A stretch of 64,000 bases of DNA from Diphasiastrum complanatum (GCA_029204225.1 MU832070.1:1-64000), one strand, 5' to 3'; positions 1 to 13,400 are shown, numbered from the stretch's first letter. The notes: generated by a model not told the origin, from the sequence alone. Numbers and translations: made by a program.

Positions 1-464
1 TTGAACTCCACTACTACTAGGTTTTGATCAGGATCATTGTTGTGGACAATGAATGCCATGTTGTTTCTCGATTACAACGCAGCATTCTCAATACTTGGGA
101 AACTCTTTTTTTTGCTAAGGATTGTGTATGCTATGTTTTACTCAGGGTACTGCGATTCATGTATGTGATTCTCATGAAGACCTTATAGCATTTCAATTTG
201 ATCCCGAGATCCTATTGAATTTCAAACCGTAAAGTTTAAACAGTTTGTTGAGACTTATGAAGCCACTCTTTTGAATGAGTAATGTAGGATCAATAAGGTC
301 TCACGTGGAGTCACTACACACTGTTGCATATCATTTGGTTACATTGAAATCTTACACATTTCTTCCAAGTAGATTGTTATTGAAACCTGCCTTTAAACCA
401 TTGTAAGGTCAAAATTGCAATTAGAGATCTTGTTTTGGTCGAGATTGGAGTTAAGTGATCGGTC
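1..464. other. No gene recognised
   Basis: AT-rich sequence without a coding frame of convincing length and without similarity that I recognise. It may be the edge of a feature lying to the left of the window. Confidence 0.5.
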
Positions 465-600
465 GAGATGCCAACAGAGGGGCTTGGTCAAGATGCCAAC
501 GGAGGGGCTCGACTGAGATGCCAACTGAGGGGCTCGGTCGAGATGCCAATGGAGGGGCTCGACCGAGATGCCAACAGAGGGGCTCAGCTGAGATTGCAAC
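465..600. repeat. 25-bp minisatellite, about 6 copies
   Basis: The unit GAGATGCCAACAGAGGGGCT plus five further bases recurs at 465, 490, 515, 540, 565 and 590, exactly 25 bp apart, with scattered substitutions. Because 25 is not a multiple of 3, the short ORFs across it do not encode a repeat peptide. Degenerate echoes of the GGCTCGGTCGAGA core continue between T-rich tracts to about 780. Confidence 0.9.
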
Positions 601-3600
601 CAAAAAAATTTGGTTGAGATTTAAATTTTTTTTTTTGGCTCAGTCGAGACTTGAGCATTTTTTTCTGCTCAATCAAGATCTACGTTTTTTTTGGCTCGGC
701 TGAGATTTGACCAAAAAAAAAATTGTTTATTTTTTTAAGTGGTCCGCAATCGAGATGGTAATGAAGGGGCTCAGTTGAGTTTTTTGAAAAAGAAGACGTG
801 GGCGGGAGAACGACTATTAGAGCATGAGGATGGGTCGTTGGGGGAAATTGTAATGGAGAGTGTGTTAGGGAGGAAGGAGCGATGGGAAGGATCGTTTGGT
901 GAGTGTAGGGAGGAAGGAGGCCGTGTGGAGTTCTGGTAGAGATGGATGAATGCAGGTGTGTGTTGGGTTGGGTGTCTGGAGATCTGGAAGGTCGAGATTA
1001 GCAATGGGAAGTTCTTGCTTGCAGGGCCGTTTGCAGGATATGGAGAGCTCTTGCAGACCGTTCTTGTATTGCAGATCAAATGCAGGAATTTCTGAAAGGT
1101 AGTAGATTTGTGAATGATTGAAGAAATTTGTGCAGGGATCTAACGAGTTTTGATGGCAACATATTGGGAAGACATGTTCAATGAGTTTGTGTATGTTCAA
1201 TGGACAGTGGTGTCAAACGTTGACGAATTCCCTATCTATAGGGTTTTGTTTATTGGTTCTTGTTCTTTCTTCTTGGTTCAGAACAATTTCTGCCTGTTAC
1301 CAGGCTACATTGGGCATTTTCTTGGTGTTTTCTTGTTATTACAATGCCCAGAATTAGGCAGAAAGGGACTGATAATCAATGTAGCAATGTCCTGCCTGTC
1401 AAAGGACATCAAGGTAGGTCTCTCTTGAACTGAAATCACATGCTCATCTACCAAACATGCAGGTCATGCATTCAACCAAGAAATCAGCATGAAGAATGGT
1501 TGCAATGCCATGAAATCCTACTCTACTACTGCAAAACGAGTTTGAACAGATCCTTACAACTAAAACTAAGCTACACCTGCATTAATCCACAATACAAGAA
1601 ACAAGAAACTAATCTAACAACATTTTAGATGTCCAAGGATCAAGAAACACTCATTTCTTGATTCTTGGGTAGCCCAAGAACATCAAGCATTAGAATGTCA
1701 AGAATGTGCAGGATCTACACCACATTTCTAGCCTCTATAGTTTACCTGAGTGCTGAAACCTACTTTAATCCACAAGCAAGAAAGGAAATCTTATCCACTC
1801 TAGGAGAGCAAGAAAACTAATCCACTCTACTATCCACAACCACACACAAAGGACGGAAGAGCAAGATCATGAATGCATCACTCAAGAAACAAGCATGATC
1901 AAGGAGCTCAAAGGATGCACCAAAACTCGTGGATGCATTACCAGAAAGCTCATCTTCTCAAAGAGGGAGTCTCAAGAGAGCTTCTTAGGTGGCATCCTAG
2001 TGGCATTTTCACATTTTACAAATTACAAGTGGAATAATGCTCTTCACTAGAGGTCACCATCAAAAGGTGGCTCACTCTACTTTTTTTAAGAGGGGTCTAC
2101 TTGCATTTATTACTTTGCCTAGAAATACTACTTCCTACATGGTCATTCCATCTTCCGGAATTCACCATGAGGCTTACACAGTTTCTACTTGACATTATTA
2201 ACTAGTATTCCTTGGCTCTCATACTCGGCTCTCAGTCTTCGTTCGTCTCGTCTTCTCAGAGACCTCCTCGGTCTAAGGTGAGAGGTGCTCTTGGGTAGCT
2301 CTGGTCGAGTATCTTGGGGATTTGTCAGAATTAGCGAACATTCAGATTGTTTAAAAGCTATGATTCAATAGACTACACACACACCTCTTTCATCTATATT
2401 CTTTAATAATTCACTATCACTTTTTTGAAAATGTATGCTCGTATCCAAGCATATGTAGCAAGTATAGTGTTATGAAAATGTCCAAAATTGATAAATATTT
2501 TGATCAGAATTTCCAAATTCTTGGTGAAATGGTTGGATCATCTAGCTCTAAAAAATTATACTATTTGATAGTTTTGCAGATTAGAGTAAATCTAAATATT
2601 TCAACATACTATCCAATTACAATCCAAAATAACAATACAAACCTCCTCAAAATCCTCACTTTAATAAAATTATCTGTAAATGTCTTATCTCCATTAGTCA
2701 AAAGACAAAGCCACCACATCATATGTCCTCCAACCCTCTACCACCAATTTTGTATCTTGTAATTTCATATACACATTCTCATCTTGCACACAGACATTTT
2801 ACAATAACATTGTTGTGACATCATTCATAGCGTTTACAAAAATCGCTTTCTAGTGTGTCTTCAAACTTGCAATTTCTAAAAAGAACTCTCACAACATTGT
2901 GAATTTGTGGCCTCAATCAACTACATTGATTATTCCATCATCACCAAAAATGAAGAGCACAAAATTTTTACTAGAATGGCATATATACAATTCCCAAAAT
3001 CGAGATAAATTCCATTAAGGCCAAAATCAAATATTACAAACTAAATCTAAAAGTTGGAAGAAAAAAAGAAAGTGTATATTTCATTTTTATTATGGATATT
3101 TTATTCAACTAACAAATGATTTTAAATTGGAATGTACTAAACAAAAACTAATGTAAAACTATTTGAGACACACAAATAACTTCTAAAGAACTAGATATTT
3201 TTACTCAAATAAATTATGTTATAAGACTAGATTATGTCAAACAATAGCCACAAACTTTGATGTCTTACAATTTCAAAATTTTATAGGAATAATATTATTG
3301 AGATAGTAACCCTCACAAGATACTTGATGATTGAAGCAACTCCTAAGTTGTCTTGAATTCGTTGGCATTTTTTAATTCTTTGTGTTTTCACAAGATTCCA
3401 TGGAATGCTCTATGTTTATATTTTGTTATGAATACATAACATTTGATCATTCAACCATGTGTATTGTTCTTAGTCATACCATTAATTTTGTTCTTTGTCA
3501 TAATTAGTTCTTCATTTTAATCATTTTTGTGAAATGAGATAGCATTTGAGACTGAATTAGATTGAATAGAAAAGGTAGCACCAAGTTATCCTAATTGTGT

Positions 3601-3686
3601 TTTGAATGCCAAACCTCATTTCAAACATCCAAGTGACTCAAACTTTAGTCATGAAATTCAAGGCTATACCTTTATAACTTTGAAAT
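601..3686. other. No gene recognised
   Basis: T-rich echoes of the minisatellite to about 780, then AT-rich non-coding sequence. ORFs here are under 120 codons, lie on both strands and show no recognisable motif. Confidence 0.5.
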
Positions 3687-3946
3687 TACTGATCATCAAA
3701 GGTCTAGATTATGATGAAACATTTGCTCCTATGGCAAAGATGACTACTATAAGAATTTTGATTGTCTTATCATATTCTTTCAATTGGTTTATATACCAAA
3801 TGGATGTAACTAATGATTTTCTTAATGGCTATCTTGAGGAGGAGATCTACATGCACCAACCTGAGGGATTCATCATGCAAGGTCAAGAGGATAAGGTTTG
3901 TTTACTCTTCAAGAGCTTGTATGTGTTAAATTTACACAAGCTAGTT
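3687..3946 (+). pseudogene. Ty1/copia reverse transcriptase fragment
   Basis: The translation carries the N-terminal copia RT block: GLDYDETFAPMAKMTTIR, then QMDVTNDFLNGYLEEEIYM, then QPEGF. The usual MDVKNAFLNG has become MDVTNDFLNG. The reading frame stops shortly after LYVL, where LYGLKQ is expected, so the catalytic YVDD box is missing. No flanking LTR or other pol domain is seen. It is a short isolated relic. Confidence 0.85.
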
Positions 3947-3949
3947 TGA

Positions 3950-4450
3950 TTTTTCCATTTGTAAATGGTAATGTGGCCATGTTGTGGGAAGTCATACGTG
4001 CCAAAAAGCATAGGATACTTTTTATAAGTCTTATACCTAACCTAGCTTTGGAATGGCAGCTTTGGAATGAGGCCAAATTGAGCATAGAGACTAGAAAATC
4101 ATTTCCTTTAAATAAATCCAATTCACCTGCTAAAAATCAATTGATATTTTGATACAAAAAGAGCGAAGGAAGTATTTGATGAATGGGGGTCTTAATTCTA
4201 ATTCTAGGTCAAGTTGATCTATTTTTAGATAAAAACATTGTCAAGTCTTAAAGCTTAGGCTTGAGATTTCAGAATAACTAAACAAAATTCAAAAAAATCA
4301 AGATCAATAACAAAAATACCTAAATAGACATGGGGATTGTTGAGAAAAAAATATGAAAATTTATGTTAAAAATTTATAATGATGGAATAATCACTGGTGC
4401 CAATGGGTTTCACACAACAATTACCCTTGTTTGTAATCTATACGTTTTTT
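3950..4450. other. No gene recognised
   Basis: AT-rich sequence downstream of the copia relic. No LTR end or further pol motif was seen. Confidence 0.4.
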
Positions 4451-4454
4451 AATC

Positions 4455-4630
4455 TAGAACAACTAATGTATTATGGAAGGTGTTGGGCAGAGGATATTTT
4501 GCTCAAAAAGATTTTCCAAAAAAAAATTAGGCAAGGCCCGAAGGGGCCGAGCCTAAATTGTGTTGGAAAGCCGAACCTGGCATAATGTCCTCTGCTCGGC
4601 ACATTCCATTGCGTAATGAATACTTTGACT
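4455..4630. repeat. Imperfect foldback (inverted repeat) element
   Basis: The arm around 4465-4505 (containing GGGCAGAGGATATTTTGC) pairs with the arm around 4575-4620 (containing GCATAATGTCCTCTGC), roughly three quarters identical by eye. At the centre, 4529-4556 is a tighter hairpin with a GGCCC/GGGCC stem and a GAAG loop. This fits a decayed MITE or foldback element. No target duplication was established. Confidence 0.45.
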
Positions 4631-6380
4631 TTTTTCACACGTACATTATGAAGCGTAATAAGCAGTTTGACTTTGTTCGACCAGTGTGGAACTACCACAT
4701 GGTAGTCATACGTTTGATGCCTGACGCACAGGCTAGAAAGTGCAACACATGGTTTTTGAAAAAAAGAGATGCATATTCTACTTTTTAAGGTGTTGAAAAA
4801 CCAGCCAGACTAGTCACAAAGTATCCATTACGTTGTTGTAACTAACACACTTTACTATGTAATACTGTAAAATATTATAAATGCTAGAGGAAATGTCTCC
4901 TTGTACTTTCTTTTTGAAAAGTGAACCCATTTATTCCTAAGTTAATTTGTTATTTAACATTATATGAGATGTGATGGTGGAAGAGAGAACCCAAGATTGG
5001 TAAGTAGGCTATCCCAAAGACCGATACTCTCTATCTTGACTCCAAATCTCTATATCGACAACTTCTCGATCTATGGTGGCAAGCTAACTAGTTCATGAAA
5101 AAACTTGTTTTCTTGGACGTACTCTCAAAGTTCAAACCAACCAACCTCCAAGGACTTATCCTAGCCGGCAGGCCACAAGGTGTGGCTAGCCAAAGACATT
5201 CAAGAGAGCCAAGAAAGGGGATCAAAATCTGCCACCTACATACAACATCTGTAAGAGCACCAAAATCACTAACCCCCTATGCATCCCTGCACACGTGGGT
5301 CGATATCATTGTTGGCCAAGTATTGGCTTTTGGCAAGTTCTCAACTTACCTGTAGATACACTAACAGGTGAGTATGCTATTTTTCAAGAATTGGCTTCAA
5401 TGTAAAATTGATAGCTATGGGGTATGGGGCATTTGTTGGAATTGACCACAATTGAGAACTGTCGGGTCCCTTTAAGCCCTAGACTGCAGTTGAAAACTGG
5501 ACCATGATATGAAGGGGGTATAACTAAAATTTTAAATTTTCTTACAAGTTTGTGGAGGGGGTAAATAATAACTCGGCACTTAGGACAACAAGTGGTGGGC
5601 CAACAATAGTATGGGATGAGAATATTTTTAACAACTTCAATAGAAGTGATTTCTTTTGAGTTGTTTGAGTGTGAAGTAAGATGTGATTTTTGTGCACAAT
5701 GCAATGGCCAAAATTTTAAACCTTTTTTCCGATTTATAATTTTGAAAACTGTGTATAATTGCTAGTATTATTTACAAAATAATGTATATTGAGAACTTTG
5801 CATAGGACACGACATTTATTAAAGAGTTGTAACTAGTAGTATGAGAAGAACCAAGATTTATTTTGTAAGATATTATTGAAAGTTGCTAAATAATGAGATT
5901 CTAAATGTAGGCTAATACCCTAAACAGGAGTTCTTGTGCTAAAAAAAAGAAAAGGCAAAACCCTAAACTAGTGAGTATATTAAATATGTGGGAACTGACC
6001 AACGTTGGTTGGCACACAAGCTAGTTGCATTCAATAGCTCTTGGCTCCTAGGTCAATTCCCTATATTTAATATTGACTGTAGCCCTAAAGGATGCAGGCA
6101 GCATGATATCAAAATGCAAGACATGATGATATGTTGGATCATCATATTTTGCATTGCCACTATTGCATTGCGAAGATGTTGGGGCCCTTCCATCTTGGGC
6201 AAGGAGAGATGGGGTGAAGAAGGGGGAGGTGGTGCATCTCCCACCACCACACTTGGATGGTGATGGTGTATGTACCATTGCTGACTTGTCATTGATGGTG
6301 CAAAATATGATGACCATATATGTTTAAGCCTGGTCAAACATCATTTCATTCCAATATCAACCAAAAACATCTTGGTCAAG
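4631..6380. other. 3' flank of the QORH gene, shared with its duplicate
   Basis: No gene. Two stretches resemble the flank of the second QORH copy. About 4830-5105 resembles 42440-42830 (shared words TTTTGAAAAGTG, TCCCAAAGACC, GTTCATGAA). About 6085-6490 resembles 42870-43035 (shared GGATGCAGGCAG, CACATGTCAAACAAAAA and a TTATGAGACAAACC-like end). The segment between them is absent from the second copy. Confidence 0.5.
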
Positions 6381-6387
6381 ACATCTT

Positions 6388-6393
6388 TTTATT
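6388..6393 (-). terminator. Candidate polyadenylation signal of the QORH gene
   Basis: TTTATT on the plus strand is AATAAA on the transcribed strand, about 235 bp past the stop codon. The placement is plausible but it was chosen by motif only. Confidence 0.3.
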
Positions 6394-6626
6394 CACATGT
6401 CAAACAAAAAAAAATACTATGTTCTTAAAACATAAGTGTTTCTTCAAATTCTGTTACAGTTTTACTTGAATTTTATGAGACAAACCTCATGCAATCTCCA
6501 TAGAATCACAACAAAACAAAAAATCATGACAGCTTAGACCTTCCACTTCTCTCCTCACAACAAGTTTTTGGAAAGAATGAATGCTTCCAACCATAAAGTA
6601 TTTCCTGCATAGCTGTAATCAAGAAC

Positions 6627-9600
6627 TTACTGCACAGCCTCATCTACAACAACCACTATTTTTCCAGTAGCATGTCCTTCTGAACTTTTCTTCCATGCAT
6701 CCTTTGCTTCTTCCAAGGAAAATTTTGAATCGATCAGAGTCTTCAATTTTCCTTCTTTCACCAAGTCTACCACTATTTTAAGGTCTTTCGAGTTGGGATA
6801 CAAGAATAATAGAACCAGTTTCTTCTTGGAAAAAGAGAATTTGGTGAAAAGATTTCTTGCAAATCCTGCAGCAGATGGTACCAGATCAAGAACTTTCCCC
6901 CTTGGCTTAAGAACTGATTGGAACTTTACCCATGGAATTCCGGTCGTGCAGTGTATAACAACATCATATTTACGACCTGAAGGGCTTTTCAAGTCAGAAC
7001 CCTCTTGGGTTTTATAATCCAGCACCTCATCTGCCCCTAGGCTTTTAACAAGCTCAAGGTTGCGACTTCCGCACGTCGCCGTTACATGAGCACCGCCAAG
7101 TTTTGCAAGCTACACGTGAAAGCCATATCAAAACCGAAAGCTTTGTCACAAACTAAGAACTGCCAAATGACACACCAATCTTTGCTTCTCAATCTTCCAG
7201 AACTTGACTTTCAGCTCAGTCAACACGTAGCACCTGAGCACTGATCTTCTTTTAATTTTAAAATACAGTTTTGGTTAGTTGTAGTTCAAAGAATTTTTGG
7301 TTGGTGGTAATGTAGAGGGATTAAGTATATCAATCTTATACCAGACCCACAAACTAGAAGAAGGAAGCTCTCAAAGCCTTTCAAATATCCGTAGTATAGA
7401 GTTCATCCAAAAGTAACAAAAGATAGATAAGCACAAACATGATTGTGATGAATACCTGCACAGCAAATGTCCCAATACCACCAGAAGCTGCAGTGATAAG
7501 AATGTCACCCTTGTAGGAACCATCAAGATGTACACCAGTAAAATCTCTGACACTTTGTAATGCTAGCATCGCAGCCACTGGCAAACAAGCAGCGTCAACT
7601 GTAGAAAGCTCTGTTGGCCTCTTTGCCATGCGCTTTACAGATGCAACAGCATATTTGGCCAACGAACCGCCAGTCTAGCACAAACAGAATTATGGACGAC
7701 AATAATAGAAATTTAAAACATGTGATTCATTTCATACAATATAGCTGTTGGGCGGATAAGATAAGGTCTACAGAAGAAGAGAAGAGTGGAAATTTTAGTG
7801 TCAAAGACAACAGGATAAGAGATGATTACATGAGTCGGCACTTATTATCTACCCATGAGATACAACCACGGCTTTGATGGCTCACAGTATCTTCTAGATG
7901 CGAATGCATGTGCAGACAGGCCACAAGATATTTCAAATGAGATAGTCGATCAAACTACGTGGCTCCAATTCTGATATTTATGAGCGTCTTTGTAGGAGCT
8001 TCTTAGCAACTTTTCTTTGGAGGGAAACCCACACATGAGTGCCATGTTGGTCATATGGTGTCTTTAATATGATACTACTATTTGATCAACGTTTCACTGT
8101 CTATCGTTGTTGATGTGATGCCATAGGTTGGTCATGTGTCCATAACTCATAACCTAAAATCTTCTGGAAAAGTATAGAAACATCTAGTTCATTAGTTTCT
8201 GAAAAAAAAAAAAATTAAACATGAAAGAAGGAATTAATCCCAAAGCTTTTGTTGAGAACCAAAAATTGAAGATATATCCCTAATGCCCATGAAAATGTCA
8301 TCAGATTACTTACTCGAAGATCAATCCAAGCAACAACCTTTTCCCCTTCAGAAAACTCCGTGACTCCTGGCCCTACACTGACTATTTCACCAGCAACGTC
8401 AGTTCCTGCAAGATAAATGTGTATATATCTCAGAGCGCTGATGATAGAAAATATGAAGCACAAAATTCTCACCATCTTGCATTGCAGCTACGCATGCTAA
8501 TAATTTAAGTTAAATTGCAAAACAGAGTGCAATCTCAAAAGTTGATGAAACACAACGGACAGAAACACGACTTTAAAGCATGCCAAGAGAGAAAAATTCT
8601 GCACGTGTTCAATGCAATGTCCAACACAATGAATCACTTTTTCCTATGTATTATAATGTGTTAACGTAATCGATAATAACATATAATGCAAATTTACAGA
8701 ATAAATTCAACAAAGATTGGAATTAAATGTCTTGCTGAAGCCTCATGCAGAAGCATTTTATAAACCTGGTATATAAGGAAATTTTGTTGGTAAGAATGGC
8801 CTTAAATGTCCGTTCTGCATCTTCCAATCAACGGGATTTACAGATGCTGCTCCAATCTTTACAAGCACCTCATCCTTCTTCGGAGTGGGCACTGGTACTT
8901 CAACATGCTGTCAACAGTCCATGAATATCCCATTTAAGAGTTAGTCCTTTTTTGCTTGGAATTCAAAGATCCAATAGAGGTGCCCAGAAAGTGTGATGCC
9001 AGGCCACTGGTTATGAATTGGGGAAGATAAAGAAGCTGGGTGGCCAGTGCAAGCAGTAAAGACTAAGAAAGTGAATGTTGACATTGGGTTTTAAATTCGG
9101 GCTCGATCATCTTGTCAAATTCCCTGAGATAGTTTCTTGAGGTGTTTTGTGGTGCTGGAGGATTGGAAAGTGGAGCTGCATTAGCAGCACAAGGATCCTG
9201 AATGCTCTATTGTCTAGAGCAGCAGCCTCTGGTTTAAAGTCAAGTGATATGCAAGCTCTGCAAGTGGAGATAGCTCTCCAATGAAAGCCTGGAACATGGC
9301 TTTAAATTGTTCTCTGCAATAAATTTAACCAAGAATAGTATAGATGGTGGTTCTAAAGTTGAAGGTCAACATAGAGCTAATTTGTTATTAAGGAAAGGAT
9401 TTAGACTGTAAGAAACAGTAGTTCTTGGTTTGAGGCATATGAGTGTCTACAATGGCAGTTTCAATATTTGGACTGCACACTACCCGATTCATCCCAAAAG
9501 TGTATGGAAGAATAAGTATTCAGTGGGAATTGCATTTTTGCTTGGTGAAAGACTTATTTTGGGCATGAGTATTTTAGAAAGTGTTGCATCACTGAAGAAA

Positions 9601-9972
9601 GGCAGAGATTATCGGCAGAAGTTCTCATTTGGAAGGTCTGCTAATTTGTTTTGTTCTGACAAGGTGTTTTTTGGCTCGACTGTGCACACACTCTGGTGGG
9701 ATGCTGATAACAGTTCTGCAGAAAGACATAAACATCAACATACACAGGATATGGAGTACTTGCAACAACTTAAGAAACTTAATCCATCAGACTAAGCGAT
9801 TACAATGCAAAATTAGAAGCGAACATATGGTGATAGAGTCTACAATTAGAAATATATAGTACTAGAATGGACGAACGAGACAGTAGTGACATTGTTGAGA
9901 ACGGACCTGTAGAGCTTCATATTTTCCTCCATACTTGGTGTACTGCACTGCAGGCATAAGCTTGATCGCCAT
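6627..9972 (-). CDS. Quinone oxidoreductase / oxoene reductase, chloroplast-envelope QORH type
   Basis: Five exons with GT-AG borders: 9972-9907, 8907-8766, 8405-8314, 7674-7456 and 7109-6627. Together they make 1002 nt and a 333-residue protein, close to the 329 residues of Arabidopsis ceQORH. Landmarks are the start MAIKLMPAVQYTKYGG, NPVDWK in exon 2, GTDVAGEIV across exons 2/3, and the nucleotide-binding AASGGIG at about residues 162-168 in exon 4. Exon 5 opens with LAKLGGAHVTATCG and carries GADEVLDYKT and the C-terminal GHATGKIVVVVDEAVQ. There is no zinc-ligand signature. The family belongs to the zinc-independent medium-chain dehydrogenase/reductases, which use NADPH to reduce alpha,beta-unsaturated carbonyls or quinones. 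Known relatives reach the plastid inner envelope without a cleaved transit peptide, and none is visible here. All exon phases match and no stop interrupts the frame, so I judge it functional. Boundaries were inferred from splice motifs and from the second copy at 43.2 kb. Confidence 0.93.
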
Positions 9973-10040
9973 CTCCTTTCCTGGCGATGCCGATCGTAGT
10001 TACCTGAAGTGAGAGACAGATAATACAGAGAGCGACGACA

Positions 10041-10064
10041 GAGAGAGAGAGAGAGAGAGAGAGA
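10041..10064. repeat. Short GA tract in the QORH 5' region
   Basis: (GA)12, reading CT in the gene's sense strand, about 70 bp upstream of the start codon. CT-rich leaders are common in plant 5' UTRs. No clear TATA box was found just upstream. Confidence 0.7.
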
Positions 10065-11645
10065 TGCTCTCGCTTACCCCGCTCTGATAATAAGACACGA
10101 GAAGGATGTGGGCACTAAATGCATTTGAGCTAATAATAAGAGGAGGAGATGACTGGGGTCTTTTTTTCTTTCAATATTTGAAACTAAAAGGGTCTTTTCA
10201 AACACAAGACTCAAAGGTAAGTTGAAATGCAACAATTTAGTTGCAATGCCCTGGGCCTGGTGCTTGGGATACCTTTTTTGAGTAATCCTCAAAAGACTTG
10301 CATTTCCTAAATCTTCTCAGTTTTTTTATGACATTACTCATGAAAAAATTCATATGCCTATATTAAGAATCTACAAAAATTTTATGATGTCAATTTTTGA
10401 GAAATAATGTAGAATTTCATTCCTCTCTTTGCCCATTTTTGTGAGCTTTGTTGCGACCATTTTTTACAAAGTTCATGTTGTCATGACATGGATGGTTGCA
10501 TGGATGAGAGAGTGTGCCACGTTGAGATGTCGAGCACTCTCCCCTGGCATGTGACACTACTCATCTGTGGATATTCCATACCACTACAAAATTGTGACCA
10601 ATGAGCGTTTCATCATAGATATAATGGGATGCACTCATATGCAATCCTCAAGCTCTCTCCATGGTGCAACATCTATTTCCATTTGCATCAATTCTTGAGG
10701 TGCACCAACATTTGCATCCATTTATATTCACATAATTGCACTTGTGACGATTCTCAAGGTGCATCAACTCATTTTCCACAATCCTCAAGGTGCATCAATC
10801 TACTTGCAACCAACAACGATCATGCTATAACCATTTCAGAGTCATTCGGAGCCCATTTGGGAAATGCAAAATCATTCCTAGTGGCATTGAAATTGCTACA
10901 TTGAGCTTTCTAAAATCCTGGCATTCATATTCGTTCATTACTGAGAATTGGGTACATAATACTTATTTGTCCATTAATCATCAATCTACTTTCCTTTTTT
11001 CCCTCTTTACCAATAAACCTCGGAACTGTTTTTGATAAACTAATAGATTATCCTCTAGCGATTGCTTAAAAGTGAGAAAGTTTCTTCTTTGAAGTCTCTA
11101 ACTCTTTTGATAGATGTGTTTATACTTCATTAGTGATATCTAGTGTGAAGTATTAGAATATCCAATGTAAGCTTTGATAGACCCAAAAGGAGCTATTAGC
11201 CTTAAGAACAAGGTGGTCCCATCTTTAGGCCCTCCAAAGTATTTAAATAAAGATAATAGTAGATTTAATAAGACTTAACATGGCCTAACTATCTTTCAAG
11301 ATAAGTATGTTTAGTTAAGTAAGGGGATTGTCTATAAGTAGAAAAGAGACACCATTTTGAAGAATCTTTTGGCTCATTTGGAAATGAGAGAGCTTAGCCT
11401 CCTCTTTGTGAATGTGAGCCTTAGGAATAGAGCTTGCTAGGTCTCATGTGCCCAAACCATATGAATCCATCCCCATTTGTATTGATTTTCTTCCATCTCT
11501 TTGATTCTAATTGATGATTCCTTGGAGCTTTATCTATGATTTGTATTTAATGGCCATATCAACTTGAATGTTTGGTTATTCTCTTTATTCTAGCTTTAGT
11601 TCCAGTACTATGGCTATTTGATTGGGTTTGGCACATGACACCTTG
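10065..11645. other. Upstream region, no gene recognised
   Basis: Probable promoter side of the QORH gene, then unassigned sequence. A phrase like CCTCAAGGTGCATCAA recurs three times between 10690 and 10800. The last part, 11580-11645, leads into the open frame at 11646. Confidence 0.4.
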
Positions 11646-12300
11646 ATCCAACCATAGCCATCTAAAGAACCAGAGTCGATCTAAAAGGATTTTTGTACTT
11701 AGAACTAAACCTCACCATAGAGCTTTCATTGCAAGATGCCAACCTATTACTCCATATGTAGATGAGGGAGAAGTAGCAATAGATCTACATCGCCTACCCC
11801 CAAAAATAGTTGAAACTCAAGAGCATTTATCACATGAATTCATGAAGCCAATTCTTCTTGAAGATCAAGAAGATATCATAGTTGATCTGCAAATAGCCAT
11901 AGCACTCCCATTGCAAGAGTGGAAAATACCTTTAGATCCATACACAGATGACATCCAATTAGAAGTAGAAATAGGGGAACTCTCAACATACCCTCTAGTT
12001 TATTGTGAAAATTTGAAAGCTTATGGTAATGCACACTCATTGCGTAAAATATATTTTTTGGAAGAGAAATTAGAGAAAATATTAAGGGAGTTTCAAGAAA
12101 AATCTATAACCTTGAAATTTTGTTTAGAGGAAAATAATATTCTCAAGAAGGAGAATCAAATGTTACAGTCTTCTTTACGTAATTTTATAGTTACTAATGA
12201 TAAGATGAAGATTGCATTTCAATCCATGTGTACCTCTTATTTATCTTTGGTTAAGGACATGGATTTGTTGAACAAAAAGGCAAAAACTAACAAGAGCTAA
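11646..12300 (+). CDS. Hypothetical coiled-coil protein, unrecognised
   Basis: One frame stays open from just after a TGA near 11645 to the stop at 12300, about 217 codons. The first internal ATG is at 11842 and would give 152 residues. The N-terminal part is acidic, with EDQEDIIVDLQIAIALP and DDIQLEVEIGELS. The C-terminal half (about 12040-12290) is rich in E, K and L with heptad-like spacing and no prolines, so a coiled coil is likely. There is no zinc finger, signal peptide or membrane segment, and I do not recognise a family. The open stretch before the ATG may be an exon that uses an acceptor upstream. It could equally be a worn retroelement gag. Neighbours give no clue. Confidence 0.35.
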
Positions 12301-13400
12301 CAAATGATATTTGTGATCTTTCATCTAGTGGAGATTACCGAAAAAGAAGAATCTGTGCATTCAAGTAAGTTCTAGTTTATATGTATTGATATTGATTGAG
12401 CTTTTGATTTGTGTCCAATTTGTTCAGTACAATTTGTATCCAAATCATTACTAACTATTTCCAGAACATAATGTTTGCTATACAAATCTACATTGGTTGT
12501 GTGTAGCTCAAATCTTATGTAGATCTGAATTTTCCAGCAAGTGAACTTTGATTTTAGGGAGCATTAATGATGAAATTAATGATGCATGCCAGTTCTTATC
12601 AATGATTTATGATTCTAGGCTATGTTTTGGTCAAAATTGCTTAGTTTTTCATGCTTTTTGGCACAAAATTGATAGTAAGAACCAAAATCTAGCAAGATCA
12701 GATCAATTGGATGGTTATAATTTTGTAAATTGGTTTGCATGTGTTAGAGAAAGAGTTGCATGTCATGAATTTCACTTTATTGTGAATAAAAACCGGAAAA
12801 TAGCCAAAAATCATGATTTTTGCTTGTTTTTTTTCATAAAGTTGGATAGTAGGTGGCTGTAAAACACCATGTAGAGCTTGTAAAGAGGTGAATCAAAGTA
12901 TTTTGAAGCTTTCCTTGAAGTTAGAGCCAAGAATTCTAGCAATTGAGCTTGTACAAAGTAAAAAAAAAGGTTAAAAAATGATCATTTTTGGTGATTTTTT
13001 GGGGGATGGATGTCTCTAAATCCATAAGGAGATCATTCTGGATTTTTCACAGCATGAGTATTATTCCTTTTTAACTTCCCAGCAAGCTATCAAACCTGTA
13101 AATTGATGGTTGGAGGCTTACGTTTCATTTCCATCAAGTTTGAAGCTATTTTGACTTTTACAATTCAAAAAATCATGGTTCTTATCCTATACTGCTTCTT
13201 AGGATCAGTATGAATGCTTCATGGAAATCTAATAGACCATTTAAGACTATTGATAACATCACTGTTGGGCTAGGATGGGTGTTTGCATGTTTTTGCATGA
13301 TTTGGCTCATTGTGGAAATGCGCCCTACTACAAAATTTCAGAAATTCTGATCTCACATGTGTGAAGCCTAGGTGGCAAGTTGATGTGGTGGTCATCTTGC
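12301..13400. other. No gene recognised
   Basis: AT-rich. The stretch around 13485-13535 resembles 31360-31415 (shared AATTGTTC, ATTGCATGC and AGTCATT), so part of this is a dispersed repeat. Confidence 0.4.

Noticed and set aside
455-703. 82-codon repeat protein across the minisatellite
   Set aside because: The 25-bp unit shifts frame each copy, so no repeat peptide exists, and the ORF has no start context or conservation.
9430-9795. 121-codon ORF on the plus strand
   Set aside because: It lies inside intron 1 of the intact QORH gene on the opposite strand and shows no motif. Probably chance.
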